Positions 50,741-60,278 of a stretch of DNA of 64,000 nt are shown here, piece by piece. Position 1 is the stretch's first letter. Each line of letters opens with the position of its first letter. The position numbers and the translations under genes were made by a program. Source of the stretch: Bog-473 sp963738135 (lineage in GTDB: Bacteria; Actinomycetota; Acidimicrobiia; Acidimicrobiales; RAAP-2); assembly GCA_963738135.1 (NCBI GenBank), contig CAVTVK010000007.1, forward strand, positions 124,001 to 188,000, read 5' to 3'. The notes below the pieces were generated by a model. That model was not told the DNA's origin and made no database searches. It saw nothing but the letters and a program-made list of their open reading frames with translations.

Positions 50741-50746
50741 GCTAGG
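50741..50746 (+). repeat. Target-site duplication, left copy
   Basis: GCTAGG here equals GCTAGG at 51827-51832, flanking the IS. It fits the NCTAGN target preference known for IS481. Confidence 0.85.
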
Positions 50747-51826
50747 TGTACTCGGACAAGACGTTGGTGACTGGTTGACGTAAAGCGAAGGCCTCCAGGA
50801 ATGTGGTGTTTGCGGACAACACAACCAGGAGGCCCTCAATGTCGCACCGTAATGCCCGTCTGACCCCACGGGGTCGCCAACTCCTTGTGGAGCGGGTCCG
50901 GGCCCAGGACATGCCGGTTGCCCACGTGGCCCGGGCCATGAGGTCTCACGCCAGTGCGCCCATCGTTGGGTGCGGCGTTTCGACGAGGAGGCCCTGGCCG
51001 GCCTCGTGGATCGTTCGAGCCGTCCGCATCGCTCACCTCGGGCCACCTATGCCCGACGAGTGGCCAAGATCCTGTGGGCCCGGCGCGATCAGCGCTGCGG
51101 ACCGGCCCAGCTGTCCGTGCAGTGCGCTGTGTCCGAGCGCACGGTGTCTCGGATCCTGCGCCGCTCGGGGGTGCCCCGGCTAAGCGAGTGCGATCCGATG
51201 ACCGCGAGGTGATCCGGGCCAGCCGCTCGACGGCCCTCCGCTATGCACGGGCCCGGTCCGGCGAGCTCGTCCACGTCGACGTGAAAAAGCTGGGTCGGAT
51301 CCCGCCTGGCGGCGGCTGGCGAATGCTCGGCAGGAACGCTCAAGCTCACCGCTACAAGGACAGCCACACCGGCGTGGGCTACGACTACGTCCACTCAATG
51401 GTCGATGATCACTCCCGCTTCGCCTACTCAGAGATCCTGGCCGACGAGACTGGGGCGAGCTGTGCGGGGTTTCTCGCCCGGGCCGCGGCAGCGTTTCGAG
51501 CCGCCGGCATCTCTTGCATCGACGAGGTCATGACTGACAACGCCATGAACTACGCACGCAGCCAGGACTTCCAAAGAGCTCTGGGCGAACTCGAAGCCGT
51601 GCATCTGTTCATTCGACCCCATTGCCCCTGGCTGAACGGGAAGGTTGAGAGGCTCAATCGCACCTTGTCGATCGAATGGGCCTATCGACGCCCTTACACA
51701 TCGAACGCTCAGCGGACCCGTGCTCTGGCAACATGGCTACGGCGCTACAACACTGAGCGTCCCCACAGTGACCTTGGGGGTCGACCGCCGATCAGTCGGC
51801 TGTCACCAAGCTGATGTCCGAGTACA
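50747..51826 (+). mobile_element. Complete IS481-family insertion sequence, 1080 bp
   Basis: The ends are inverted repeats of about 25 bp: left (50747-50771) starts TGTACTCGGACA and right (51802-51826) ends TGTCCGAGTACA; the inner parts both contain TTGGTGAC with a few mismatches between. TGT...ACA tips and the 6-bp direct repeat GCTAGG on each side complete the picture of a recent simple insertion. It carries one transposase gene. It landed between family A paralogue 4 and the start of a GT-C-like gene. Confidence 0.93.
50839..51814 (+). CDS. IS481-family DDE transposase, two frame changes
   Basis: Start ATG 50839 (MSHRNARLTPRGRQLLVERV). The helix-turn-helix part continues in the next frame from about 50942 (SRQCAHRWVRRFDEEALAGL) to SGVPRLSECDP, and the catalytic half in a third frame from about 51190. 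The DDE triad is visible: HVDVKKLGRI, MTDNAMNYARS and NGKVERLNRTL, then the family end YNTERPHSDLGGRPP. It is about 325 residues. With clean ends and target duplication, the indels are more likely read errors than decay. Confidence 0.9.
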
Positions 51827-51832
51827 GCTAGG
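51827..51832 (+). repeat. Target-site duplication, right copy
   Basis: GCTAGG, partner of 50741-50746. Its AGG forms part of the AGGAGA ribosome site of the next gene. Confidence 0.85.
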
Positions 51833-51844
51833 AGATTGGAAAAC

Positions 51845-53648
51845 GTGCGAGCGAGCGTTCCTGTGTTGCGCAGGCATCTGACGGCAATCGTGATTTGCGC
51901 GTATTTCCTGATCGGTGTCGTTCTGTTCTGGCCCGACCTTCAGGAATTTTCTCACCATCTCGCTGGATCTGGCTGGGACTACGCCCAGACGGTGTGGTTT
52001 CTCGACTGGATACCCCATGCACTCGCGCACGGACTCAATCCGTTCGCGAGCAGCGCCCTGCTGGTGCCCACGGGCGTGAACTTGGCTCAGAACACAGCGA
52101 GTCCACTCCTTGGATTGCTCATTGCGCCACTCGGACCCTTGTTGAACTCGGTCGAGAGGGCCAATCTGCTCCTGATGCTGGCGATGCCGCTCTCGGCGAC
52201 CGCTGCCTTTGTCGTGTTGCGGGTCTGGCGAGTCTGGGCCCCAGCCGCGGCACTCGGTGGCCTCGTGTACGGGTTTTCGCCCTACATGGTGGGACAGAGT
52301 CGCGATCATCTCGAACTCATCTTCGTGCCGCTGCCACCGTTCATCGTTCTGGCAGTCGTTTCCATCGTGCAGCGCCGTGGATCCTCAATTCGCCTCGGAG
52401 TTCAACTTGGCCTACTCGTCACAGCCCAGTACCTCATCTCGCCTGAAATAACCGCCATCGTCACCGTCTTCGCTGTTGCCGCGGTCACAATCGCTGCAAT
52501 CCGCGACCGAAGGCAGGCCACGGAGCTGGCGCCGTTTGTATTGCGTTCGGCAGGGATTGCGCTCGTTGTAGCGGGACTACTGCTGGGGTACCCCGTCTGG
52601 ATGGTGATCGGCGGCCCACAGCACTTCACGGGGTCGACGTGGCCGAAGATCAATCCGTATCACAACGATCTTCTCAGTTTTGTCGTTCCGGGGCCCCTGC
52701 AGCATGTGTCGCTCGGGATGCGACAAGCCGGGATTCACCTCGATTTCTGGAACGGCCCAACCGAAGCGGGAGGGTACATCGGCATCCCCACGCTGCTCGT
52801 TGTCGGCCTCCTCATCTGGCGGTCTCGTCGGAGCGGCCGCATTCAGCTAGCGGGTGTGCTTCTCCTCGGCGCGGCGATCCTGTCGCTCGGGCCTTACCTT
52901 GCCTTCAACAGATCGCAGACGCATTTCCCCCTCCCGTTCCTACTGCTTTACCGTCTGCCGCTCCTCAATGACATCCTTCCCAGTCGCCTCTGTTTTGCGG
53001 AAGCTGCGTGCGTTGCTGCTGTCATCGCCTTCGGACTCGACGACGCCTATCGTGCGCGGGCCGGGCGGGGTGAGGACGCCCGAGATTCGCCACGACGAGA
53101 TCTGAGACGCCTCTACGTCGTCTTCACCTGCGTGGCGCTTGTGGTCGTCGTGACGCTGCTACCCCAGGAGAGGCCGCGTCCCGCATCCCAGCCCGAACCA
53201 CTCCCCGCTGCAATTCGCCGCGCCATTCCGTCCGGAGACCCGGTGACGCTGACCTACCCGTTCCCCACGCAATTCACCATGCAGCCGATGTCGTGGCAGA
53301 CCGAAGACGGCTTTGGATTCCGCCTCCTGGGGGGCTACGCGTACCACCCTGATGCTGGCGGGCACCCCACGCTCATCCCGAACGTGATGCGCCCTTCGGA
53401 CCTTCAGCAGTTTCTCGTGGGCCAGGACGCCGAGACCGGGTACTTCTACTCAGGCGTGTACGGCCCGGCGCTCCGCGTCACCGCGAGTCGTCGCGTCGAC
53501 TCGAACTGCCTTGTCGAGATATCACGTCCATGTCGTCATCGTGGATGCCGCTGCGGGGGGAGCAGAGCCGGTTCTGCAGCTGTTCCGCGCGGCGCTGGGG
53601 AGTCCTCGGGTCTCCGCGGGGAGGTTCTACCTCTGGGTCACCGGATGA
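51845..53648 (+). CDS. GT-C-like membrane protein (PMT/YfhO-like layout), frameshift near 53515
   Basis: Start GTG 51845 is chosen because AGGAGA (51830-51835) lies ten bases upstream; a TTG at 51836 is too close. About 600 residues with roughly 11 helices. The first outside loop has GSGWDYAQTVWFLDW and NPFASSALLVPTGVNLAQN. Then come GLVYGFSPYMVGQSRDHLEL and SPEITAIVTVF. This pattern is common in actinobacterial membrane glycosyltransferase-like proteins. The C-terminal soluble end shifts frame near 53515 and ends at 53648 (FYLWVTG). The IS481 insertion has pushed its original upstream region 1080 bp away while keeping the ribosome site. Confidence 0.72.
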
Positions 53649-53748
53649 CCTTTGCGCCGTGCCGGCGTGCCGCGGGAGTGCACAAATGGCCACCGATCGT
53701 CGTGGTCGACGACACGACGGCGGCATGACGGAGATCGCCCGATGACCG

Positions 53749-54220
53749 ATGCGGGTCGTCATATGCCCAGCCGACGATTCGAACCTGGGGCAGCTCGTGG
53801 AATTGTTGCGTGCGGATCGGTCCCGGTGTCGCTCCAAGCCGAGAAGATCCCGATGACCTGTCGCGGTACGGCGCCGTCTTGCGCGGCATCACGGAACGTG
53901 GCGGTTTGGTCCTGGCGGCTGACCTCTCCGGCGAAGTAATTTTGGGGGGGCCTGCCAGCTCATCGGCTTCCGACATCTCCAGGCTCGCGGCCTGTGTGCT
54001 GAGATCGAGTCGGTTCAAGTGCATCCGGCTCATCCGGAGCAGGGGCAGGCATGGGTGGCTCCTCGTCGGCGACGCAGTCGCCAGGGCCCGTGCCCTCGGC
54101 TGCTACCGCCTCCAACTCACATCGAACGGTGGGCGCCATGACGCCCAGCGCTTCTACGAGCGGCTGGGCTTCGCCCCCCAGGTGGGCTTCAAGGTGGTAC
54201 CGCGGGGCGAGAGCGATTGA
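53749..54220 (+). CDS. GNAT-family N-acetyltransferase, several frameshifts
   Basis: ATG 53749 opens MRVVICPADDSNLGQLVELL, the usual GNAT first strand and helix. The sequence then moves frame near 53815 (SREDPDDLSRYGAVLRGI, LVLAADLSGEVILGG), again near 53950 (AEIESVQVHPAH, the expected strand before the acetyl-CoA loop) and again near 54050. The end is clear: ARARALGCYRLQLTSN and AQRFYERLGFAPQVGFK. The total of about 155 residues is normal. Substrate unknown. It marks the return to GC-rich backbone. Confidence 0.75.
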
Positions 54221-54250
54221 CTGGGTGACGTAATGGTGTAATCTAGTAAT

Positions 54251-54853
54251 ATGAGCCAAAGCGGGGACAGCGAACGAGGACCTCGACAGGGCAGGCGGCG
54301 CTCCATCAGCCCGCCTCCCTCGGGGCCGGACCAGGAGCGGTTGATTTCAGCCTGGTTCGCCGGGCGGCTACCCGGGACGTGGTTTTCCGACCGCCCGAGC
54401 ATTGCCATCGACGGCGACGAGATTCAGGTGGTCGGGACGCTGGGGCCGCCCGAGCTGTCCGACGGGGCCGGCCAGGACGAGGTCCGGGTCGCCGAACAGG
54501 CCCGGATCAGTGGCTTCCGTGAGGAGACCCGGGGGGTGCGCATCCGTATCGCCGATGAGGCGCAGCCCGCCTTCCGCCGCACCGTCTCGTGGGGTGCGGT
54601 TTGCGGCAGCTCCACCGCCCTCTTCACGACGGCGGGCGTCCCGGTGATGACCCGGCTCCGCATGGGGGACCGCCGCGTGCTCGACACGCTGATCGACGCC
54701 GGCGTGGCCCGCAGCCGCAGCGAGGCGCTGGCCTGGTGCGTCCGTCTCGTGGCCGAGCACGAGGGAGAATGGATCCAGGAGCTGCGTGACGCGATGTCCG
54801 CGGTCGAAGAGGTCCGCAACAAGGGCCCGAGGAGTGCGCCCGGCAACAGCTGA
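54251..54853 (+). CDS. Conserved-looking protein of unknown function
   Basis: This is 200 residues. A basic N-terminus is followed by a small alpha/beta part (about residues 45-140). The end, TRLRMGDRRVLDTLIDAGVA followed by RSRSEALAWCVRLVAEHE, resembles a ribbon-helix-helix or small helical DNA-binding segment, with a predicted amphipathic C-terminal helix. ATG 54251 lies about 12 bp after an AT-rich patch (GTAATGGTGTAATCTAGTAAT) that may contain its promoter. I cannot name the family. Confidence 0.65.
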   Translation: MSQSGDSERGPRQGRRRSISPPPSGPDQERLISAWFAGRLPGTWFSDRPSIAIDGDEIQVVGTLGPPELSDGAGQDEVRVAEQARISGFREETRGVRIRIADEAQPAFRRTVSWGAVCGSSTALFTTAGVPVMTRLRMGDRRVLDTLIDAGVARSRSEALAWCVRLVAEHEGEWIQELRDAMSAVEEVRNKGPRSAPGNS

Positions 54854-54878
54854 GCGTACCGACGTGCCAGCATTTGCC

Positions 54879-55226
54879 ATGGCACCAGGACACTTCCATC
54901 AGGTACAGGCCGACCTCCGTGATTCCTATCACGCGCTGACAAAGGCCATCCCCGATGTCATGGCGGGCTACGGCGCGCTCCACGACGCAGCGTTCGTCGA
55001 GGGAGCGCTCGACGTCAAGACCAAGGAGCTCATCGCCCTCTCCATCTCCATCACGCGTGAGTGCGACGGGTGCATCGCCGCCCACGGACGGAACCTGGCG
55101 CGCCTCGGGGCCACCACGGAGGAGGTCGCCGAGATGATCGCCGTCAGCATCTCCATGAACGGTGGCCCCGGACTCGTGTGGGGACCACGGGCGTTGGAGG
55201 CCTACCTCGAGTACAAGGGAACCTGA
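54879..55226 (+). CDS. AhpD/carboxymuconolactone decarboxylase-like protein
   Basis: About 115 residues from ATG 54879 (a GTG at 54864 is also in frame). The family signature is present: LDVKTKELIALSISITRECDGCIAAH, with a CxxC plus His that acts as a redox centre in AhpD-like peroxidases, then EEVAEMIAVSISMNGGPG. It is probably a small alkylhydroperoxidase or a relative of unknown role. Confidence 0.87.
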   Translation: MAPGHFHQVQADLRDSYHALTKAIPDVMAGYGALHDAAFVEGALDVKTKELIALSISITRECDGCIAAHGRNLARLGATTEEVAEMIAVSISMNGGPGLVWGPRALEAYLEYKGT

Positions 55227-55249
55227 GCGACGCGCGCCGCCGGCAATTC

Positions 55250-56542
55250 CTAGCTCTCGCGCGCCGGCGCCGGCGTGAAGCGGCAGTCGAGGTGCTTGAT
55301 GCCGTTGATGAACGGGGAGAGCAGCCGGTCCGGCTCGCCCACGGCCTCAATGTCCGGCAGCCGCTCGAAGAGGTGGCGGAACATGACGTCGATCTCCTGG
55401 CGGGCCAGGTGGGCGCCGAGGCAGAAGTGCGGGCCGGCCGCGCCGAAGCCGATGTGGGGGTTGGGGTCGCGCCGGACGTCGAAGGTAAATGGGTCGGCGA
55501 AGATGTCCTCGTCCCGGTTGGCCGAGTTGTAGAACATGATGACCTTGTCGCCCTCGACGAGCTCGACGTCGCCGAGCACGGTGTCCTGCGCCACGGTGCG
55601 GCGCATCCAGATGACGGGGGAGCCCCAGCGCACGATCTCGTCGACACCGGTGGCGGCGATCCCGACCGGGTCCGCCTGCCACAGTGCCCGCTGGTCCGCG
55701 TAGGTGGTCATGGCCAGCAACCCGTGGCTGATGGCGTTGCGGGTCGTCTCGTTACCCGCCACCACGAGCAGAATGAAGAACGCCGCGATCTCGGTCTCGC
55801 TGAGCGCCTCGCCGTCGACGTTGGTGTTGACGAGGGCGGAAGTAACGTCCTCCGTCGGGTGCTCCCGGCGGTAGTTGGCCAGGTCGGTCATGAGCAGGTT
55901 GAGCTGCTGGGCCGCGTTCATGAAGGCGACCATCGGGTCCTCGCCCGGCGCCACGTACTCCGCGTCGCCGGAGGAGAGGATCACATTCGAGGCGTTGAAC
56001 ACCGTGTCGTAGTCGGCCGCGGCAACGCCCATCATGTCGCAGATGATCTCGAGCGGGAGCCGGGCCGCCACCTCGACCACGAAGTCGCAGCCACCCTTGT
56101 CCGCCACCCGGTCGATCACGCCGTCGGCGACGAGCTCGATGCGGTCCTCGATCGACTTGATCATGCGCGGGTTGAACGCGGCAGACACGATGCGGCGCAG
56201 CCGGGCGTGCCGTGGGTTGTCCATGTTGATCATGGACCCGAAGAAGTCGAGCATCTCCTCGGGCATGTCCACAATGGAGGTGGCGCCCCGCCCCGACTGG
56301 AAGATCTCCGGGTGCCGGCTGGCCTCCGCGATGTGGGCGTGGCGGGTCAGCGCGTAGTAGCCCTTGCCCTTGGGGATGACGTAGCTCAACGCCTCGGGGA
56401 TCTCGGGCTCCTCGTAGAACGGCATCGGTCGCTCACGCCGGAGCGTCTGGAAGGCGCCCTCCCGTTCGTCCCAGGGGCGGGCCCAGAACTCCGTCGCGGA
56501 GAGGTCGATCTCGTCAGCCGTCAGCACGGCACGTGGTTCCAC
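55250..56542 (-). CDS. Cytochrome P450
   Basis: This is 430 residues from a GTG start. The heme loop FGAAGPHFCLGAHLARQE puts the iron-ligand Cys at about residue 374. The I-helix oxygen-activation motif is VVAGNETTRNAISHG. WGSPVIWMRRTVAQD follows the K-helix, and the meander is present. The layout resembles the actinobacterial CYP families acting on steroids, fatty acids or terpenes (NPHIGFGAAGPH, linked to HLARQEI). Substrate unknown. No ferredoxin gene lies next to it. Confidence 0.93.
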   Translation of the reverse strand: MEPRAVLTADEIDLSATEFWARPWDEREGAFQTLRRERPMPFYEEPEIPEALSYVIPKGKGYYALTRHAHIAEASRHPEIFQSGRGATSIVDMPEEMLDFFGSMINMDNPRHARLRRIVSAAFNPRMIKSIEDRIELVADGVIDRVADKGGCDFVVEVAARLPLEIICDMMGVAAADYDTVFNASNVILSSGDAEYVAPGEDPMVAFMNAAQQLNLLMTDLANYRREHPTEDVTSALVNTNVDGEALSETEIAAFFILLVVAGNETTRNAISHGLLAMTTYADQRALWQADPVGIAATGVDEIVRWGSPVIWMRRTVAQDTVLGDVELVEGDKVIMFYNSANRDEDIFADPFTFDVRRDPNPHIGFGAAGPHFCLGAHLARQEIDVMFRHLFERLPDIEAVGEPDRLLSPFINGIKHLDCRFTPAPARES

Positions 56543-56579
56543 GGATAGCCACCCTACCCACGCTCCCTACACTGCGACC

Positions 56580-57800
56580 ATGTGCGACACCCTGTGCGCC
56601 CCGGGCCAGCGCGGCATGGTGTTCGCCAAGAACTCCGACCGCCCGCCCGGCGAGGTCCAGATCGCCTGGCCCTTTGGTCGCCGCTCCTCGGCCGGATGCA
56701 CGCTGCGGACGCAGTACCTCTCCATCGGCGACACGGGAGCGCACGCAGCGTTCCTCTCGTGCCCCACCTGGCTCTGGGGCGCCGAGCACGGCGTGAACGA
56801 GCACGGCGTTGCCATCGGGAATGAGCGTGTCAGCACGACGCACGATGCGGCGGCCGCGTCGCCAGCACTAATCGGCATGGACATGGTCCGCTTGGGGCTC
56901 GAGCGCGCCCGCAGTGCGCTCGAGGCCGTGGACGTGATTGCCGACCTCCTCGAGACGCACGGGCAGGGTGGTATCGCCGATGCCACCCATCAGGAGGCCT
57001 ACGACTCCTCCTTCCTCATCGCCGACCCGTCACGCGCCTTCGTGGTCGAGACGGCGGGCTCGGACTACGCGGTTGCTCCGTTCCCCGGTGGCGTCGCCAT
57101 CTCAAACCGGATCGCACTGGGCACGGAGTGGAGCCGCGCTTCCGCCGGCCTCGCTCCGGGTGACGACGTCGACCGATTCCGCGACACCGGAGAGGACACG
57201 GCCTTCGCCGACGTCCGCCTGGCGGCCAGCCGACGCTTCCTGGACTCGACCGGATCCGGCGGGCTCACCTCGGCCGCCACCGCCGCCCACCTGCGTGACC
57301 ACGGAACGGGCCCCTGGGGCGCGCCGGGCGCCGACGGTCCGGTGCGGCCCCCGCCGTCCCGGGTCGGCGCGGACCGCAGCGGCGTGACCGTCTGCATGCA
57401 CGTCCGCGGGCGGAGCGTCACCGCCGCGTCCATGATCGCCGAGCTGCCGGCGGATCTGGCCGACGGGGCACCCGTGCGCGTCTTCGTGGCGGCGGGCAGC
57501 CCGTGCGTCAGCATCTACGTGCCCGCCTTCCCGCGCACGGCCGCCGGGCCGCCTCCGTTCGTCCCCGTCGAGTTGTCCGGCGAGGAGTTGTGGCGCGCAG
57601 CCGATGCCCTGCGGCAGGTGGTCGAAAACGACCCGGACGCGTTGCCCGCCCTGCGGGACACGCTCAAGCCGGTGGAGGACGAATTGTGGGCCGAGGCGGA
57701 CGAGGTGCTCGAGCAGCCGGCCCGTAGGGCGCAAGTGGGAGGCTCGTGGGGCAGCCGCGCTCTCGAGGCGCTGCGGTGCTGTATCCCCTCGCCGGCCTAG
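56580..57800 (+). CDS. Secernin-like peptidase C69-family protein
   Basis: This is 406 residues from ATG 56580. It begins MCDTLCA, placing a Cys at position 2 as the N-terminal nucleophile after Met removal, then VFAKNSDRPPGEVQ, the typical secernin opening. GANEHGV-type VNEHGVAIGNERV and DPSRAFVVETAG follow. Family members are N-terminal-nucleophile dipeptidases or amidases; the exact substrate here is unknown. Divergent from the P450 gene with 37 bp between starts. Confidence 0.85.
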   Translation: MCDTLCAPGQRGMVFAKNSDRPPGEVQIAWPFGRRSSAGCTLRTQYLSIGDTGAHAAFLSCPTWLWGAEHGVNEHGVAIGNERVSTTHDAAAASPALIGMDMVRLGLERARSALEAVDVIADLLETHGQGGIADATHQEAYDSSFLIADPSRAFVVETAGSDYAVAPFPGGVAISNRIALGTEWSRASAGLAPGDDVDRFRDTGEDTAFADVRLAASRRFLDSTGSGGLTSAATAAHLRDHGTGPWGAPGADGPVRPPPSRVGADRSGVTVCMHVRGRSVTAASMIAELPADLADGAPVRVFVAAGSPCVSIYVPAFPRTAAGPPPFVPVELSGEELWRAADALRQVVENDPDALPALRDTLKPVEDELWAEADEVLEQPARRAQVGGSWGSRALEALRCCIPSPA

Positions 57801-57858
57801 GCGCGGCGGTACGCTGCGCGTACACGCTTGTGTGCTCATACTCGCCTAGGGGGATGCC

Positions 57859-58458
57859 ATGACAAACGTACTCACCGACGACGACATCGCGGTCGGCGAC
57901 GTCGTCAGCACGCAACTCGAAAAGATGTGGGGCTGGTACCTGGCCGGGGGCATCATCTCCATGATCTTCGGCTTCTTCGTCATCAGCTATCGGCACGCCA
58001 GTGTCTACGCGGTGATCTACCTTGCCAGTGGGTTCTTCATCGCCGTCGGGCTCTTCGAGATCGTCGCCGGCATCCGGGCCGCGCGCCAACGCTGGCCGCT
58101 CCTCATCTTCGGAGTGATCTGGGTCGGAGCGGGCATCGTCGGCTTCGTGTGGCCGCACATCACCATCTTCATCGTGGCTGTGCTCGTCGGATGGGGCTTC
58201 TTGGTGCTCGGCATCTTCGACATCGTCAACTCCATCCGCTACCACTACTTGCCCTACTGGTGGGCCTATCTGATCCGGGGCGTCATCGCCGTCGCGCTGG
58301 GCTTCCTCTGCATCCGCCACCCGGGGGCACCGTTGACCGCACTGGTCGTGCTCATCGGCATCGGGGCCATCGTCTTCGGTGCGGTCGAGGTCATCGGCGC
58401 CTTCTCGGCTCGCCATGCCACGAAGCACTGGGAGGCCTTCAAGGCACAGGCGCCCTGA
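57859..58458 (+). CDS. HdeD/DUF308-family membrane protein
   Basis: This is 199 residues from ATG 57859, with AGGGGG upstream. Six hydrophobic helices occur in repeated pairs (GWYLAGGIISMIFGFFVI, IFGVIWVGAGIVGFVWP and similar), the DUF308 pattern. In E. coli HdeD the family is linked to acid stress; here the role is unknown. It lies 19 bp before the next gene on the same strand. Confidence 0.87.
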   Translation: MTNVLTDDDIAVGDVVSTQLEKMWGWYLAGGIISMIFGFFVISYRHASVYAVIYLASGFFIAVGLFEIVAGIRAARQRWPLLIFGVIWVGAGIVGFVWPHITIFIVAVLVGWGFLVLGIFDIVNSIRYHYLPYWWAYLIRGVIAVALGFLCIRHPGAPLTALVVLIGIGAIVFGAVEVIGAFSARHATKHWEAFKAQAP

Positions 58459-58477
58459 GGGTGACGGGGGAGCGGCC

Positions 58478-59362
58478 GTGCGCCTGATCAGCTTCTCCCT
58501 GGCCGACGGCATGCCCCGGCCCGGCCTGATCGTCGGGGACGAGGTTCTCGATCTGACCGACGACGCGACGGGATTGCCGCCCACCATGACAGAGGTGCTC
58601 GCGCTCGGCGCCGCCGGTCTGCAGCGGGCCGGCGCGGCGGCAACCGGCCCTGCGATGCGGCACGACCTGTCGACCGTGCGGCGTCATGCGCCGGTGCCCG
58701 ACCCGCCTGCCATCCTGGCGATCGGCATGAACTACCGGGCCCACGTGGCCGAAATGGGCCGCGAGCCCCCGGAATGGCAGTACTGGTTCAACAAGCAACG
58801 CACGTCCATCACGGGGCCGGGCGATCCCATCGTGTTGCCCTCCGTGTCCGACATGGTGGACTACGAAGGCGAACTGGCCCTCGTCATCGGTCCGCGCTGC
58901 CAACACGTGCCCGCCGCGCGGGCGTTCGAGGTGGTGGCCGGCTTCACCATCGTCAACGACGTCAGCACAAGGGACTGGCAGTGGCGTTCGCCCACCTTCA
59001 CGATGGGGAAGTCGTTCGACACGCACGCCCCGTGCGGCCCCGAGCTGGTCACTGGTGACGAACTCGGTGACCCCGGGTCGCTGGGGATCCGTACCTGGGT
59101 CAACGACGAGCTGCGTCAGGACTCGACCACGGCCGACCTGATCTTCGGTTGCGCCGAGATGATCGAGTACCTGACGACGGCGTTCCCTCTCGAGCCGGGG
59201 ACCGTCATCGCCACGGGGACACCCGCCGGCGTGGGCGCGGGGTTCGACCCGCCGCGTTTCCTGGCGGCAGGCGACTCCGTGCGCATCAGTATCGAGGGGA
59301 TCGGCGAGCTGTCCAACCCCGTGGTCCGGGGTGGGCCGCCCGAACCCATCGGGCTCGACTGA
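58478..59362 (+). CDS. Fumarylacetoacetate hydrolase-family protein
   Basis: This is 294 residues from GTG 58478; the open frame further left overlaps the DUF308 gene. Core motifs: AIGMNYRAHVAEMG, DYEGELALVIG (metal-binding Glu pair), FTIVNDVSTRDWQWR, TMGKSFDTHAPCGPELV and VIATGTPAGVGAG. These enzymes cleave or hydrate acylpyruvates and similar compounds with Mg or Mn, often in aromatic breakdown. The substrate is not decidable. Confidence 0.92.
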   Translation: MRLISFSLADGMPRPGLIVGDEVLDLTDDATGLPPTMTEVLALGAAGLQRAGAAATGPAMRHDLSTVRRHAPVPDPPAILAIGMNYRAHVAEMGREPPEWQYWFNKQRTSITGPGDPIVLPSVSDMVDYEGELALVIGPRCQHVPAARAFEVVAGFTIVNDVSTRDWQWRSPTFTMGKSFDTHAPCGPELVTGDELGDPGSLGIRTWVNDELRQDSTTADLIFGCAEMIEYLTTAFPLEPGTVIATGTPAGVGAGFDPPRFLAAGDSVRISIEGIGELSNPVVRGGPPEPIGLD

Positions 59363-59372
59363 GCCGTCAGCG

Positions 59373-59735
59373 TCAGCCTTCCGACAGCGCAGCCCGCAGA
59401 CGCTCGGCGAGGCTCGCCATGACCTGCAGCGCGAACATCGGGGTCTCGGTGATCAGGAACAGGAACCGGTGCTTGTCGATGACGGCCACCGAGCAGTCCT
59501 CCACGGCCACCGCGGTGGCGCTGCGCGCCGAGGCGTCGACCATGGCCATCTCGCCGAAGGTGTCATCAGGGCCGAGGGTGAAGGCGTGGCCGTTGGTCAT
59601 GCGGAGCTCTACTTGGCCCGAAATGATCCCGAACATCTCCTCGCCGGTGGAGCCCTCCTCGAAGATCACGGTGCCCGCAGGAACTTCCCGTGTCTCCTTG
59701 GCGCCCGCGAAGACCCCCACCACCTTCACACTCAT
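59373..59735 (-). CDS. Stand-alone cyclic-nucleotide-binding domain protein
   Basis: This is 120 residues from ATG 59735. A single CRP-like beta-barrel: VPAGTVIFEEGSTGEEMFGI, then GPDDTFGEMAMVDASARSAT with the phosphate-binding cassette GEMA...RSAT. No DNA-binding domain follows. The Crp/FNR barrel alone often serves as a sensor partner. The ATG is preceded by AAGGGGAA, a good ribosome site. Confidence 0.87.
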   Translation of the reverse strand: MSVKVVGVFAGAKETREVPAGTVIFEEGSTGEEMFGIISGQVELRMTNGHAFTLGPDDTFGEMAMVDASARSATAVAVEDCSVAVIDKHRFLFLITETPMFALQVMASLAERLRAALSEG

Positions 59736-59856
59736 GTCGTATTCCCCTTTCGATCTGCAGGCTGAGCCGGTGTGGGCCGCCTCGTCTGGATCGTAACGCC
59801 GGTTCCGCCCGGGAGCCCGTGCACGATCAGGCCGGCGGGCACGGCACAATGGTGGG

Positions 59857-60192
59857 GTGAGCGAGACCCAATCCCAGCTGAGCGACGCCGAGCGGGCCGA
59901 TCGCCTGGAAAAGCTCCAGGGGATCATGGACCTCATGCGGCCGGCCGTGCAGGCCGACGGGGGAGACCTCGTGCTCGTCCGGGCCGACGTCGAGGCCGGG
60001 GTGATCGAGGTCCAGCTCCAGGGGGCCTGCAGCTCGTGCGCCATAAGCTCGGCGACCCTGTCCGGCGGGGTGGAGCGGATTCTGCGGGAGCGCCTGCCGT
60101 GGGTCACCGAGGTCCTGGGTGGGATCGACGACTCGTTGAGTATCGACGAGAGTGCCGCGCTGGGTTCCGGCGGCTACGTCCCCAGCATCTAG
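59857..60192 (+). CDS. NifU-like C-terminal domain protein (Fe-S scaffold/carrier)
   Basis: This is 111 residues from GTG 59857. Signature: IMDLMRPAVQADGGDLVLV and GACSSCAISSATL with the CxxC that holds a 4Fe-4S cluster, then the helix VERILRERLPWV. It serves in iron-sulfur cluster carriage (NfuA-like). The C-terminal 15 residues are an unrelated tail. Confidence 0.9.
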   Translation: MSETQSQLSDAERADRLEKLQGIMDLMRPAVQADGGDLVLVRADVEAGVIEVQLQGACSSCAISSATLSGGVERILRERLPWVTEVLGGIDDSLSIDESAALGSGGYVPSI

Positions 60193-60244
60193 TCGCCGCC
60201 CAACTCCCGCTTGTCCAGTGTGGACTTCGGACCGTGCCGGTGGA

Positions 60245-60278
60245 TTGATTAGTTAGCTCAACTAACTATAATGAGGGC
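60245..60278 (+). promoter_or_regulatory. marR promoter with embedded operator
   Basis: -35 TTGATT (60245-60250), 16-bp spacer, -10 TATAAT (60267-60272). An inverted repeat AGTTAG-N5-CTAACT (60251-60267) fills the spacer, the expected position for autorepression by a MarR dimer. The ATG at 60279 lies seven bases after the -10 box with no room for a ribosome site, so the mRNA is probably leaderless. Confidence 0.82.
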
